Source: an uncultured Gemmatimonadota bacterium (GTDB lineage Bacteria > Gemmatimonadota > Gemmatimonadetes > Gemmatimonadales > GWC2-71-9). Taken from it: 9,772 nucleotides of DNA. The stretch is taken from the NCBI GenBank assembly GCA_913009915.1, contig CAJVYZ010000057.1, positions 1 through 9,772 on the forward strand, read 5' to 3'. The notes below the pieces were generated by a model. The model saw only the letters and a program-made list of their open reading frames with translations. It made no database searches and was not told the DNA's origin. This document shows positions 1-6,761 of the stretch, piece after piece (position 1 is the stretch's first letter; every line of letters starts with the position of its first letter). Position numbers and translations under genes: made by a program.

Positions 1-47
1 ATGAACAGCTGCGGCAATTGGCCTATGATGGAAAAGTCAGGGTAAAG
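1..47. other. Truncated flanking DNA left of the IS21 element
   Basis: These 47 bases lie outside the IS left end. They are open on the plus strand from base 3 (EQLRQLAYDGKVRVK, then into the IS) and also in one minus-strand frame. I do not recognise either peptide. Joining this flank directly to the DNA right of the IS does not extend the AbiEii toxin reading frame plausibly: it stops after about eight codons. The left flank is therefore probably not the other half of the interrupted toxin gene. It may be the end of a different gene. Confidence 0.35.
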
Positions 48-141
48 TGCGGATTTCGGAGTCATTCGGACACCTGTTTCGGACCGGTTCGGACACCCGT
101 TTCGGAGTCATTCGGACACCCATTTCGGGCATTCGGACACC
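48..141 (+). repeat. IS21 left end: terminal repeat plus four phased transposase-site repeats
   Basis: The terminal repeat begins at base 48. The motif TTCGGACACC occurs at 65-74, 88-97, 111-120 and 132-141, that is at 23, 23 and 21 bp intervals. IS21-type ends are known to carry multiple repeated sequences that act as IstA binding sites. The regular spacing of about two helical turns fits that role, though binding itself is inferred. Confidence 0.8.
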
Positions 142-219
142 TTGCTGAGGAGTTGGGCGCTGGATAACTGAGGCGGGCCGGGCATCCCTTGGGGGACCTT
201 CACCCAGGAGTGGTAGCCC

Positions 220-1773
220 ATGCCCGCACGGAGGTTGTCCATGCGCAAGATCTGTGAGCTGCTGCGACTCCAGGCCGAGGGCTTGAGTGTGCGGCAGATG
301 TCCGAGAGCCTCGGCGTGCCGCGCAGCACCGTGGCCGATTATCTGCACCGCATCGAGCGGGCCGGGGTGTCGTGGCCGTTGCCCGAGGGGACCGCTGAGG
401 CCGCGCTGGTCGAGCGGCTGTTCGGTCCCGAGGCCGGCCAGCGAGCGCGGCGTCCGACCCCTGATTGGGCGGTGATCCATGGGGAGCGCAAGCGTCCCGG
501 GGTCACCCTTCAGCTGCTGTGGCTGGAGTACAAGCAGGCCACGCCCGAGGGCTACCAGTACACCCAGTTCTGTGAGTACTACAAGCGGTGGCGGGCACAG
601 CTCGATCCCGTCCTGCGGCAGACGCACACCGCTGGGGAGAGGGTGTTCGTCGACTACGCCGGGCACACCATGCCGGTGGTGGATCGGCAGACGGGCGATA
701 TCCATGAGGCCCAGATCTTCGTGGGTACCCTGGGGGCCAGTCACTACATCTACACCGAGGCGACCTGGACCCAACGGTTGCCCGATTGGATCGGCGCGCA
801 CGGGCGGATGTATCAGGACTTTGGCGGCGTCCCGGCACTGACCGTACCCGACAATCTGAAGGCCGGCGTGCGCCACGCCTGCTATTACGAGCCCGATCTC
901 AATCCGACCTATCAGGATCTCGCCACCCACTATGGCACGGTCGTGCTACCGACCCGGGTGGCGCACCCGCGTGACAAGGCCAAAGTGGAGACCGGCGTGC
1001 AACTGGTCGAGCACTGGTGCCTGGCCCCGCTGCGGAACCACACCTTCTTCAGTCTCGCCGAGCTGAATCGCGCGCTACGGAGCCAATGCGAGGCCCTCAA
1101 TGCCCGACCCTTTCAGAAACTCCCAGGTACCCGCCGCCAACTGCTCGAGACGCTGGAGCGGCCGGCCCTGAAGCCGTTACCCGCCACGGCCTTCGAGTAC
1201 GCCGAATGGAAGAAGGCCCGCGTCAACATCGACTACCACATCCAGGTCGACGGGCATCTCTACAGTGTGCCCTACGCTCTGGTGCGCCAGGAAGTGGACG
1301 TGCGCCTTAGCGCCAAGACCGTCGAAGTGCTGCACCGCGGCAAACGGGTGGCCGCGCATCGGCGCAGTCAGCTCCGGGGACGTTTCACCACCGAGCCCGG
1401 TCATCGCCCCAAGGCCCACCGACAGCATCTCGAGTGGACCCCGTCGCGCTTGATCCGCTGGGGCACGTCGAGCGGCAGCCACACGGGCCGGCTCGTCCAG
1501 GCGATCCTCGAAAGCAAGCCCCATCCGGAACAGGGATACCGCACCTGTCTCGGCCTGATCAGCTTGGCCCGACGCTACGGCGCCGAGCGCCTAGACGCGG
1601 CCTGTGCCCGTGCCCTGCGCAGTGGCACGCTGCGATATCGCTCGGTGAAGTCGATCCTCGAACACAGCCTCGACCGGCTGCCACCCGAGGACCAGCAAAC
1701 GGTGCTGGCCCTACCGGCCGCACACGCCCACCTGCGGGGCCCGGACTACTACGCCACACTCGCTTCCGAGTAA
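220..1773 (+). CDS. istA: IS21-family DDE transposase IstA
   Basis: IstA is the transposase that binds the IS ends and performs DNA cleavage and strand transfer, working with the ATPase IstB. The 517-residue product has an N-terminal helix-turn-helix at about residues 10-45 (GLSVRQMSESLGVPRSTVADYL region). A retroviral-integrase-type DDE core follows: Asp145 in VFVDYAG, Asp211 in TVPDNLKAGV and Glu257 in DKAKVETG. The C-terminal half contains the usual Mu-type beta-barrel-like region (YSVPYALV, about residues 347-354). The length is normal for this IstA branch. The ATG at 220 has AGGAG nine bases upstream. A second in-frame ATG at 241 is possible, but the MPARRLSMRKI start is typical of close relatives. 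istB follows after 12 bases. Confidence 0.95.
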   Translation: MPARRLSMRKICELLRLQAEGLSVRQMSESLGVPRSTVADYLHRIERAGVSWPLPEGTAEAALVERLFGPEAGQRARRPTPDWAVIHGERKRPGVTLQLLWLEYKQATPEGYQYTQFCEYYKRWRAQLDPVLRQTHTAGERVFVDYAGHTMPVVDRQTGDIHEAQIFVGTLGASHYIYTEATWTQRLPDWIGAHGRMYQDFGGVPALTVPDNLKAGVRHACYYEPDLNPTYQDLATHYGTVVLPTRVAHPRDKAKVETGVQLVEHWCLAPLRNHTFFSLAELNRALRSQCEALNARPFQKLPGTRRQLLETLERPALKPLPATAFEYAEWKKARVNIDYHIQVDGHLYSVPYALVRQEVDVRLSAKTVEVLHRGKRVAAHRRSQLRGRFTTEPGHRPKAHRQHLEWTPSRLIRWGTSSGSHTGRLVQAILESKPHPEQGYRTCLGLISLARRYGAERLDAACARALRSGTLRYRSVKSILEHSLDRLPPEDQQTVLALPAAHAHLRGPDYYATLASE

Positions 1774-1785
1774 GGAGGATCACCC

Positions 1786-2577
1786 ATGCTGCTGCAACAG
1801 ACCATCGACCGACTTCATGAGCTGCGCCTCACCGGGATGGCGCAGGCCCTCGACGAACAACGGGGCCAGCCCGATCTCCACGATATCGCCTTCGAAGACC
1901 GGCTCGCCTTACTGCTCGAACGAGAAACCACGGCACGTGCTGACCGACGCCTGACTCGCCTGCTGCAGCTGGCCAAACTGCGCTTGCCCGCCACGGTCGA
2001 AGATCTCGACTTCAAGACGCCCCGTGGGCTCGATCGCTCGGTCATGCTCCGCCTCGCCGACGGCGAGTGGATCCGCCAGCACCACGTCGTCCTGATCGTC
2101 GGGGCCACCGGCACCGGCAAGACCTATGTGGCGTGCGCCTTGGGCCATTGTGCCTGCCGCCAGGGGCTGCGCGTACGCTACTTCCGGCTGCCACGCCTGT
2201 TTGAGGACATCGCCCTGGCCCGGGCCGATGGATCGTACGGCAAACTCCTCGCCGCACTCCTCAAAACCGATTTGCTCATCCTCGATGATTGGGGCCTGGC
2301 GCCCCTGGGCGATCGCGAGAGGCGCGATCTACTCGAAATCATCGAAGATCGATACGGCAGGCGGGCGACCCTGGTCACCAGCCAACTGCCGATCGAGCAC
2401 TGGCACGAAATGATCGGAGACCCCACCTTTGGGGACGCCATCCTCGACCGACTGGTCCATCAGGCGCATCGCATCACCCTCAAGGGTCGCTCGATGCGTC
2501 GGAAAGACCCGCCCAAAACGAAGACACAAACCACGGAGACCAGGAAGAAAAAGACCACCACAACAGCGAGGAACTAA
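1786..2577 (+). CDS. istB: IS21-family helper ATPase IstB
   Basis: IstB is the AAA+ ATPase, related to DnaC, that assembles on target DNA and licenses IstA-mediated insertion. The 263-residue product has an N-terminal helical region, a Walker A motif GATGTGKT at residues 106-113, a Walker B LLILDD at 163-168, and a sensor-like TSQ at 198-200. The C-terminal DAILDRLVHQAHRITLKGRSMR segment is characteristic of IstB. It ends in a lysine/threonine-rich tail of about 25 residues (KTKTQTTETRKKKTTTT) that is longer and more repetitive than the core family needs. The start ATG is preceded by AAGGAGG in the 12-bp gap after the istA stop, so the two genes form one operon with strong translation initiation for istB. 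Confidence 0.95.
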   Translation: MLLQQTIDRLHELRLTGMAQALDEQRGQPDLHDIAFEDRLALLLERETTARADRRLTRLLQLAKLRLPATVEDLDFKTPRGLDRSVMLRLADGEWIRQHHVVLIVGATGTGKTYVACALGHCACRQGLRVRYFRLPRLFEDIALARADGSYGKLLAALLKTDLLILDDWGLAPLGDRERRDLLEIIEDRYGRRATLVTSQLPIEHWHEMIGDPTFGDAILDRLVHQAHRITLKGRSMRRKDPPKTKTQTTETRKKKTTTTARN

Positions 2578-2602
2578 ACCAGCGGCCACTCCCCAGAGCC
2601 GA

Positions 2603-2672
2603 TGTCCGACATCAACCGAACCCGGTGTCCGACATCAACCGAACTGGGCGTCCGGATACGCCGAAATCCGCA
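2603..2672 (-). repeat. IS21 right end: terminal repeat plus direct repeats
   Basis: The 19-base sequence TGTCCGACATCAACCGAAC occurs exactly at 2603-2621 and 2626-2644, a 23-bp period. The terminal inverted repeat follows and ends at 2672. Read on the minus strand these give repeated GGACACC/GGACATC-type motifs like those of the left end. They are likely transposase binding sites. Confidence 0.8.
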
Positions 2673-2896
2673 ATGTCCTCCGAAAATCTATCGATCGCTC
2701 GAAATACCTTAGATAGCGACGTTCCGCCCTTGAATATGAGACGTGGTGATTGATCTCGATCTGAAAAGAGGTGGCCTAGAGTCCAGCACACCCAGAAGTC
2801 CTTCTCCACAATGATTGGGTCGAACCCCTTCTTAGCCGCAGCCTCCTGGAACAGCTCAGCCATTTCTTCTTGGGGCCACTTACCTACCTGGTACAT
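2673..2896 (-). pseudogene. abiEii: AbiEii-type nucleotidyltransferase toxin, truncated by the IS
   Basis: AbiEii is the toxin of the AbiE type IV toxin-antitoxin/abortive infection systems, a nucleotidyltransferase-fold enzyme. About 75 residues remain, starting MYQVGKWPQEEMAEL and including EKDFWV at 31-36, FKGGTSLSK at 55-63 and RFSEDI at 70-75. The family motif runs FSEDID; here the IS right end begins exactly after the Ile codon, so the second acidic residue of the metal site becomes Ala. The reading frame then runs 19 codons through IS DNA to a stop at 2612. Most of the usual length of about 300 residues is missing and is not found beyond the IS left end. The ATG overlaps the antitoxin stop (TGATG), which implies translational coupling before disruption. 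The toxin is almost certainly inactive. Confidence 0.85.
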
Positions 2897-3510
2897 CAGG
2901 CATACCCTTGGGCCAGTTGTGCTACGAATGGCAGCATCCAATCAGGGGCCTTATGGGCAACTCGCCTCAAGTCAAGTTTATCTGTAGGCGAGAGGTGACT
3001 TCGCAGAATGTCTATCGTCGCATCGTCAACGCCATCGGGGCCTAAATAGCGGAGTGCCTGTAGAGCGTAACCGGACATCTTGCCTGCGCCTGCTAGTGTC
3101 TTTGAACCAGCAGGTCGGAGAGTGATCGACTGCCCACCAAGCTTGATGACCCTGCGGGTTGCTGAATCCGTGAGGTAGACCGTCCTCGCAGGCACTTGTG
3201 TCGAGAGACCGAGAGAGTTCGCTGCTCGTGCTTTGGTCACCTGCAACACTCCATCCTTCCCAACCGCAGCCCTCGCAACCGAGTCAAGAGAAGGAGAAAG
3301 TACGCCAAGTCGCTTGCTTGTCTTCGGGTACAGATAAATCCCCCAGGCCACTCGGCTGAGAATGCCTTTCTTGGCGAGCCTTGATAGGGTTTGATCGACG
3401 GCTGCCCGGCTCATATCTATATCTAGGAAATCTTTCGCAGTATGGACAGAACCACGGCCCTTGCCACGAATGCTCTTAAGTATCTTATTTGCAACAGAAT
3501 TAGCTCTCAT
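2896..3510 (-). CDS. abiEi: AbiEi-type antitoxin / autorepressor (DUF6088-like)
   Basis: AbiEi antitoxins neutralise the AbiEii nucleotidyltransferase and repress their own promoter through an N-terminal winged helix. The 204-residue product has that domain at about residues 1-75 (ANKILKSIRGKGRG, then a recognition-helix-like DMSRAAVDQTLSRLAKKGIL, then GIYLYPK). It ends in a C-terminal region of the kind that neutralises toxin. I chose the ATG at 3510 because GAGGTG sits at 3520-3515, and a longer in-frame start at 3543 would lie upstream of the predicted transcription start. The stop overlaps the toxin start by one base. With the toxin cut by the IS, this is an orphan antitoxin that may still repress its promoter. 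AbiE-family assignment rests on the fold pattern plus the adjacent AbiEii remnant. Confidence 0.85.
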   Translation of the reverse strand: MRANSVANKILKSIRGKGRGSVHTAKDFLDIDMSRAAVDQTLSRLAKKGILSRVAWGIYLYPKTSKRLGVLSPSLDSVARAAVGKDGVLQVTKARAANSLGLSTQVPARTVYLTDSATRRVIKLGGQSITLRPAGSKTLAGAGKMSGYALQALRYLGPDGVDDATIDILRSHLSPTDKLDLRRVAHKAPDWMLPFVAQLAQGYA

Positions 3511-3524
3511 AACACACCTCTTAT

Positions 3525-3562
3525 ATGTCAGATAATATACCATAAATATCTGACATTATCAA
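3525..3562 (-). promoter_or_regulatory. abiE promoter with palindromic operator
   Basis: On the minus strand there is a -35 TTGATA (3562-3557), a 17-bp spacer and a -10 TATATT (3539-3534). A perfect 10-bp inverted repeat, ATGTCAGATA (3525-3534) and TATCTGACAT (3547-3556), flanks and overlaps the -10. One arm abuts the -35 and the other covers the region just after the -10. AbiEi proteins are known to autorepress by binding inverted repeats at their promoter, so this is very probably the AbiEi operator. The predicted leader is about 17 nt and contains the ribosome binding site. Confidence 0.8.
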
Positions 3563-3608
3563 TAGTGCATATTGGCGGTCCATACAGGCCCGACGGGCGG
3601 GTACTTTC

Positions 3609-3630
3609 ACTAGCTAACGTTGCACTATGG
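3609..3630 (-). repeat. Core-site repeat shared with 7260-7281 (attC half-site?)
   Basis: These 22 bases match 7260-7281 at 19 positions, including the stretch ACTAGCTAACG. On the minus strand both copies read ...CGTTAGCTAGT, containing GTTAGCT, which resembles the GTTRRRY core that starts an integron cassette. Here it lies about 100 bases upstream of the abiEi start. I could not find a convincing partner arm for a full attC, so this may be a decayed half-site. Confidence 0.45.
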
Positions 3631-3772
3631 GACGTTTCTCGGAGAAGAAGCTACGAAGGGAGATTTTTTCTAACCGCCGAGGAAGTGGTGGATGGTGTCG
3701 ATTCGCGGTGTAACAATGTGGCCATTCCTCGACCCCAGTGCCGGAGTAGCTGAAGCTCCTACAGGGAGGCAT
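3614..3772 (-). CDS. Possible 52-residue cassette ORF, unknown
   Basis: This minus-strand reading frame starts MPPCRSFSYSG and ends SEKRPIVQR. Its stop TAG lies inside the GTTAGCT core-like site of the repeat at 3609-3630. It fills the space between the attC at 3794-3851 and the abiE promoter. No good ribosome binding site precedes the ATG and I recognise no domain. A competing plus-strand frame of about 28 codons from 3627 is also open. The position is suggestive of a small cassette gene but the coding evidence is weak. Confidence 0.2.
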   Translation of the reverse strand: MPPCRSFSYSGTGVEEWPHCYTANRHHPPLPRRLEKISLRSFFSEKRPIVQR

Positions 3773-3793
3773 CACGATCGGCAATTATCCGCG

Positions 3794-3851
3794 GCCTGAC
3801 GTTTGGCATCAGCCGCCGCCGTAGGCGGCCGGCTGCATGCCATTGTTATGC
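3794..3851 (-). repeat. attC site, short 58-bp type
   Basis: On the minus strand the site starts with R'' GCATAAC and ends with R' GTCAGGC. Between them is a stem of 17 paired bases: TGGCAT, CAGCCG and CCGCC pair with GGCGG, CGGCTG and ATGCCA around a TAC loop. Two unpaired G bases sit in the left arm. Paired L boxes, two extrahelical bases in the R''-proximal arm, a 2-3 base unpaired central spacer and a tiny terminal loop are the defining features of attC. The R' core has C where GTTRRRY expects the second T. R'' begins four bases after the stop of the upstream phosphotransferase gene. Confidence 0.8.
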
Positions 3852-3855
3852 CTGG

Positions 3856-6498
3856 CTACGACAGAAGGCGGATCACCCCCGAGGTCCCGTCGACTTCGAC
3901 CCTCTGGCCGTCGTGAAGCTTCGTCATCAACCGATCGATGCCCACAACGCACGGCTTTCCGTACTCGCGCGCGACCACCGCTCCGTGCTGCAGAACCCCG
4001 CCGACCTCGAGCACGACTGCGGCGGCGTTCACGAACAGCGGCGTCCAGCCCGGGTCCGTCGTGTACGCGACCAATACGTCCCCCTTGTGGACGGGCTTCT
4101 CGTGTGGGTCGCGGAGCACCTTGACCGGGCCTGCGACCACACCGGGCGACACAGCCATCCCGCTCAGCTCGCCGGGCTTCTCCTCGCGCGGAGCGGGCCG
4201 AAGGATCCGGCCTCGGGAGTCGATCACTTGAGGGAACTCCGTCACCTGGGCCTTGAGTATCTTGAGGAAACGCGTCCGCTCCTCGCGGACCTCTCGCAGG
4301 TCCAACGAAGGATCCAAGGTGGCCGATTCGAGGTCGCGGACCGTCAGATCGAAGACATCCTCGGCTGCATCGAGACGCCCCTCCCCGACCAGGCGTTTAC
4401 CCTCAATCAGAGCGCGCTTGCGGAGTGCGTAGTTGAACAAGACTATTTCGTGTTTGGGCGTGTCGCGCGTTCCGGCAAACAGGTCGATGATCCGGTGGAC
4501 GCGGCGCAACAGCACCCGCCGCAGCCAACCCAAACGGCTCATCAACTCTTCGTAGGCTTGTCGCCGCTCCTCTACGTGGCGCCGATGCGCAGCTTCCGGA
4601 TCAAAGCCCTCGTCGTCGATGGTCATGAAGGACATCTGCCTCAGGGCGAGACCAGGGTCGTCCGCATAGCGCAGGCTCGCCTGGTCCATCTCCAGGGGAC
4701 CGCGCCAGCCGTACGTCGAGAGGAAGGCGTCCCACGCGCTCAGGAACTCCGCTGACATCTGGCGATTCTCGACACGTTCGGCTAATCGGGTCAAGTCCTC
4801 GAAGTCGGATGGGTTCAACAGCTTGGCCAGGCGAAACAGCGCGATCCCCATCTCGACGACAACGTTGCCGGTGAAGCCGAGGTGGAGATTCTCGGCGAGA
4901 GCGTTCAACTCGGCTGACTTCTTGCCCACCACACGATTGACCGATTCCATTGCGATCAAGCCGGCCCCCAACGCTCCTCCCGTATCGCCGAACATCTGTA
5001 ACATGGGTGCGACGCAGGTCCGCCGGAATTCGGCGATAGGAAGGCTATAGTCGAGGTTCTCAGTAAACTCTATCTCGTAGGCGTCGACCTTCCGCTGATA
5101 CGTTCGGTATGCGCGTTCGGGAAACAGGATGGCCCACAGTGTTTTCCAGAAAACACCGCGAACCAGCCACAAAACTCTGGGAACCGACCATAGGATCCCG
5201 ATTCGCATCCAGGGCGGTCTCGTGGCCGCGCGGTACCGCTTCTCGTCGATGTTGGCTAAAATCTCCCCCATCAGCACGTCATTGGGGGCGCTTGCCTTCG
5301 ACATTTTCTTTGGGCTCGCCAGCCACATCATGTTGGACAAATCCATGTACATGCGGCCGCCCGCGAAGAATACCAGACCCTTCTCAGGGGTGAGCTCGAT
5401 TCCGAACTTCTCCAGAAAGGAGCCGACGAAATCTTCCTGCCAATCCCGCTCCATTGGCGAGATGGGTGCATTGATTGTCATCCCCTTCGACAGCGCAGCG
5501 TCCGCGTACAGTCGTTTGCGTTCGCCGGGCTTAGTAAGCATTTCGGGCGGAAGCGGCACGTAAGTCGTGATGGGGCGTGCTTGCAGCACGTGGAGCTGAC
5601 CGCCGGCGTAGGCCCACTCGATGTCCGTCGGCTTCTCGTAAAGGTCCTCGATTCGACACATTACGTCGGTCAGCTCGCCGAGCTGGGCATCGGTGAGGGT
5701 GAGCTCCGCCGAACGGTGGCCCTTTCGCTCGATGGTGCCGCCGTCGGGACCCAGCCAGATCGAGACTTGCTTGGCGCCCAGGTTCTTGTCCACGACCTGC
5801 CGACCTACCTTGTCGACGATGAAGTGATCGGGTGAGACGAGCCCGGCGACGACCGACTCCCCCAAGCCCCAGTTCGCGTCAATGACGGCCTCGTCGTAGT
5901 CGTTCGTGAGCGGGTTGAGCGAAAAGCCCACGCCGGCTACCTCGCTGTCGATCTGCTGCTGCACGACCACGGCGATGCGCGGCGACAGAACGTCGAAGCC
6001 GTGCTCCTTCTTGTAGACGAGCACGCGCCCATCGAGGCTCGAGGCAAAGCAGTGCCGCACCGCGTCGTCCAAGTCGGCTGGGCGCACGCCCAGTCGGGTC
6101 TCGTAGCCACCGGCGAATGAGGCGGACGTCAGGTCTTCCTCCGGCGAGGACGAGCGCACCGCGAAGAGCATGTCGTCACCCTGCGCTGCGAGGTCCTTGC
6201 GCAGGTCCTCCAGGGCTTGCCGCTGGGTCGACGTCAGCGGGAGGGCAGGGCAGAGCCCCCTCAGCTCGTTGCAGAGGGTCGCCCACTTATCCGGCGTCGC
6301 ATGGGCCAGCGCCGTCCACGTCGCGGACGCCTGAATCTCGTCGAACCAGGGCGCGAAGAACTCCGTGGTGAGCACGGCGCCGGGCGGAACGGGCAAGCCC
6401 GCCTCGACCATCCGCATCAGCGAATAGCCCTTGCCGCCGACCTCCGCGAGGGTCGTCTGCTCGGTGCCGGGAAACGAAACGATCAGGGTCACGTCCAT
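3856..6498 (-). CDS. PEP-synthase / rifampin-phosphotransferase-like enzyme
   Basis: This is a three-domain PEP-utilising phosphotransferase, predicted cytosolic. Such enzymes split ATP with an N-terminal ATP-grasp domain, pass the beta-phosphate to a swivelling His domain and deliver it to a substrate bound by the variable middle domain. In the 880-residue product, GGKG is at 21-24, the VRSSSPEED...FAGGYET nucleotide region at about 114-134, GFSLNP at 191-196, and DIEWA...LQARPITT at about 292-312. The middle domain contains YGWRGPLEMD, comparable to the YG.R...EMD/EID pattern of rifampin phosphotransferases. The His domain has TDPGWTPLF and GGVLQHGAVVAREYG, with the probable phospho-carrier at His838. 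The length matches rifampin phosphotransferases (about 865). I prefer the ATG at 6498, since GGKG normally lies about 20 residues in; a TTG at 6540 would add 14 residues. Neither has a good ribosome site. The substrate is unproven. The gene sits alone between two attC sites. Confidence 0.85.
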   Translation of the reverse strand: MDVTLIVSFPGTEQTTLAEVGGKGYSLMRMVEAGLPVPPGAVLTTEFFAPWFDEIQASATWTALAHATPDKWATLCNELRGLCPALPLTSTQRQALEDLRKDLAAQGDDMLFAVRSSSPEEDLTSASFAGGYETRLGVRPADLDDAVRHCFASSLDGRVLVYKKEHGFDVLSPRIAVVVQQQIDSEVAGVGFSLNPLTNDYDEAVIDANWGLGESVVAGLVSPDHFIVDKVGRQVVDKNLGAKQVSIWLGPDGGTIERKGHRSAELTLTDAQLGELTDVMCRIEDLYEKPTDIEWAYAGGQLHVLQARPITTYVPLPPEMLTKPGERKRLYADAALSKGMTINAPISPMERDWQEDFVGSFLEKFGIELTPEKGLVFFAGGRMYMDLSNMMWLASPKKMSKASAPNDVLMGEILANIDEKRYRAATRPPWMRIGILWSVPRVLWLVRGVFWKTLWAILFPERAYRTYQRKVDAYEIEFTENLDYSLPIAEFRRTCVAPMLQMFGDTGGALGAGLIAMESVNRVVGKKSAELNALAENLHLGFTGNVVVEMGIALFRLAKLLNPSDFEDLTRLAERVENRQMSAEFLSAWDAFLSTYGWRGPLEMDQASLRYADDPGLALRQMSFMTIDDEGFDPEAAHRRHVEERRQAYEELMSRLGWLRRVLLRRVHRIIDLFAGTRDTPKHEIVLFNYALRKRALIEGKRLVGEGRLDAAEDVFDLTVRDLESATLDPSLDLREVREERTRFLKILKAQVTEFPQVIDSRGRILRPAPREEKPGELSGMAVSPGVVAGPVKVLRDPHEKPVHKGDVLVAYTTDPGWTPLFVNAAAVVLEVGGVLQHGAVVAREYGKPCVVGIDRLMTKLHDGQRVEVDGTSGVIRLLS

Positions 6499-6554
6499 AC
6501 CTTCGTGCTCGATTGTTTGGGTAGAAGACGCCGCTCGCAACGCCCCATTGGTGA

Positions 6555-6577
6555 GTTACCTTTTGTCAAGTGGTAAC
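6555..6577. promoter_or_regulatory. Inverted repeat with TTGACA upstream of the phosphotransferase
   Basis: GTTACC (6555-6560) and GGTAAC (6572-6577) form a perfect 6-bp inverted repeat. The 11-base spacer contains, on the minus strand, a consensus -35 hexamer TTGACA (6569-6564). No acceptable -10 lies 16-18 bp downstream (GGGGCG is there), so a sigma70 promoter is doubtful. It could be an operator or chance. Confidence 0.25.
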
Positions 6578-6624
6578 CACCCGATCAGCGTGTCTCCGTT
6601 GTATCGATAGAAAAGCCTTGCGCG

Positions 6625-6754
6625 GCATAACGTCTTGCCGTTGAACTGCGGGCCGTACTTCCGGTATGCCGAAATGAACGGCCGGGCCTACCAATACTGA
6701 CTACTATCAGGGTCCTTGGCCCACCGGGCCCGCTGTTCCAATGGCCGGTTAGAT
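6625..6754 (-). repeat. attC site, long 130-bp type
   Basis: On the minus strand R'' is ATCTAAC, a perfect RYYYAAC, and R' is GTTATGC. The arms GGCCATTGGAACAGCGGGCC and GGCCCGCAGTTCAACGGC pair almost fully, with one extra G in the left arm, the expected side for an extrahelical base. The central region is long and also self-complementary in part. The site closely resembles that at 7870-8000: the first 77 bases differ at about nine positions. Long, mutually similar attC sites are typical of sedentary chromosomal integron arrays. Confidence 0.85.
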
Positions 6755-6761
6755 GCCCTTG

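Larger units (their letters stand above)
48..2672 (+). mobile_element. IS21-family insertion sequence, complete (istA-istB)
   Basis: The element is about 2625 bp and carries the two-gene istA/istB cassette that defines the IS21 family. The left end starts TGCGGATTTCGG at base 48. The right end finishes CCGAAATCCGCA at base 2672. These are exact 12-base inverted copies with the TG...CA termini of this family, and the similarity continues imperfectly for about another 12 bases. Repeats recur inside both ends at about 23-bp spacing. No short target duplication is visible: the bases before the left end read TAAAG and those after the right end read ATGTC. The right junction falls inside an AbiEii-type toxin gene. 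Both transposition genes are intact, so the element could be active. Confidence 0.93.

Noticed and set aside
37..930. Long minus-strand open frame opposite istA (about 297 codons)
   Set aside because: It lies antisense to a clear IS21 transposase and has no recognisable domain; it is a shadow of GC-rich coding DNA and crosses the IS boundary.
3511..3543. Earlier start for AbiEi at 3543
   Set aside because: It lies upstream of the predicted transcription start and inside the operator region; the ATG at 3510 has a good ribosome site.
3627..3713. Plus-strand mini-ORF of about 28 codons (MGRFSEKK...)
   Set aside because: It has no ribosome site, is very short and overlaps a longer minus-strand frame; no coding support.
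3794..3851. The short palindrome as a rho-independent terminator of the phosphotransferase gene
   Set aside because: The stem is strong but no T-run follows on the minus strand, and the core sites with extrahelical bases fit attC better; it could still terminate transcription incidentally.
3913..4755. Plus-strand open frame of 280 codons opposite the phosphotransferase
   Set aside because: It is antisense to a gene with clear catalytic motifs; its sequence has no domain pattern and no ribosome site.
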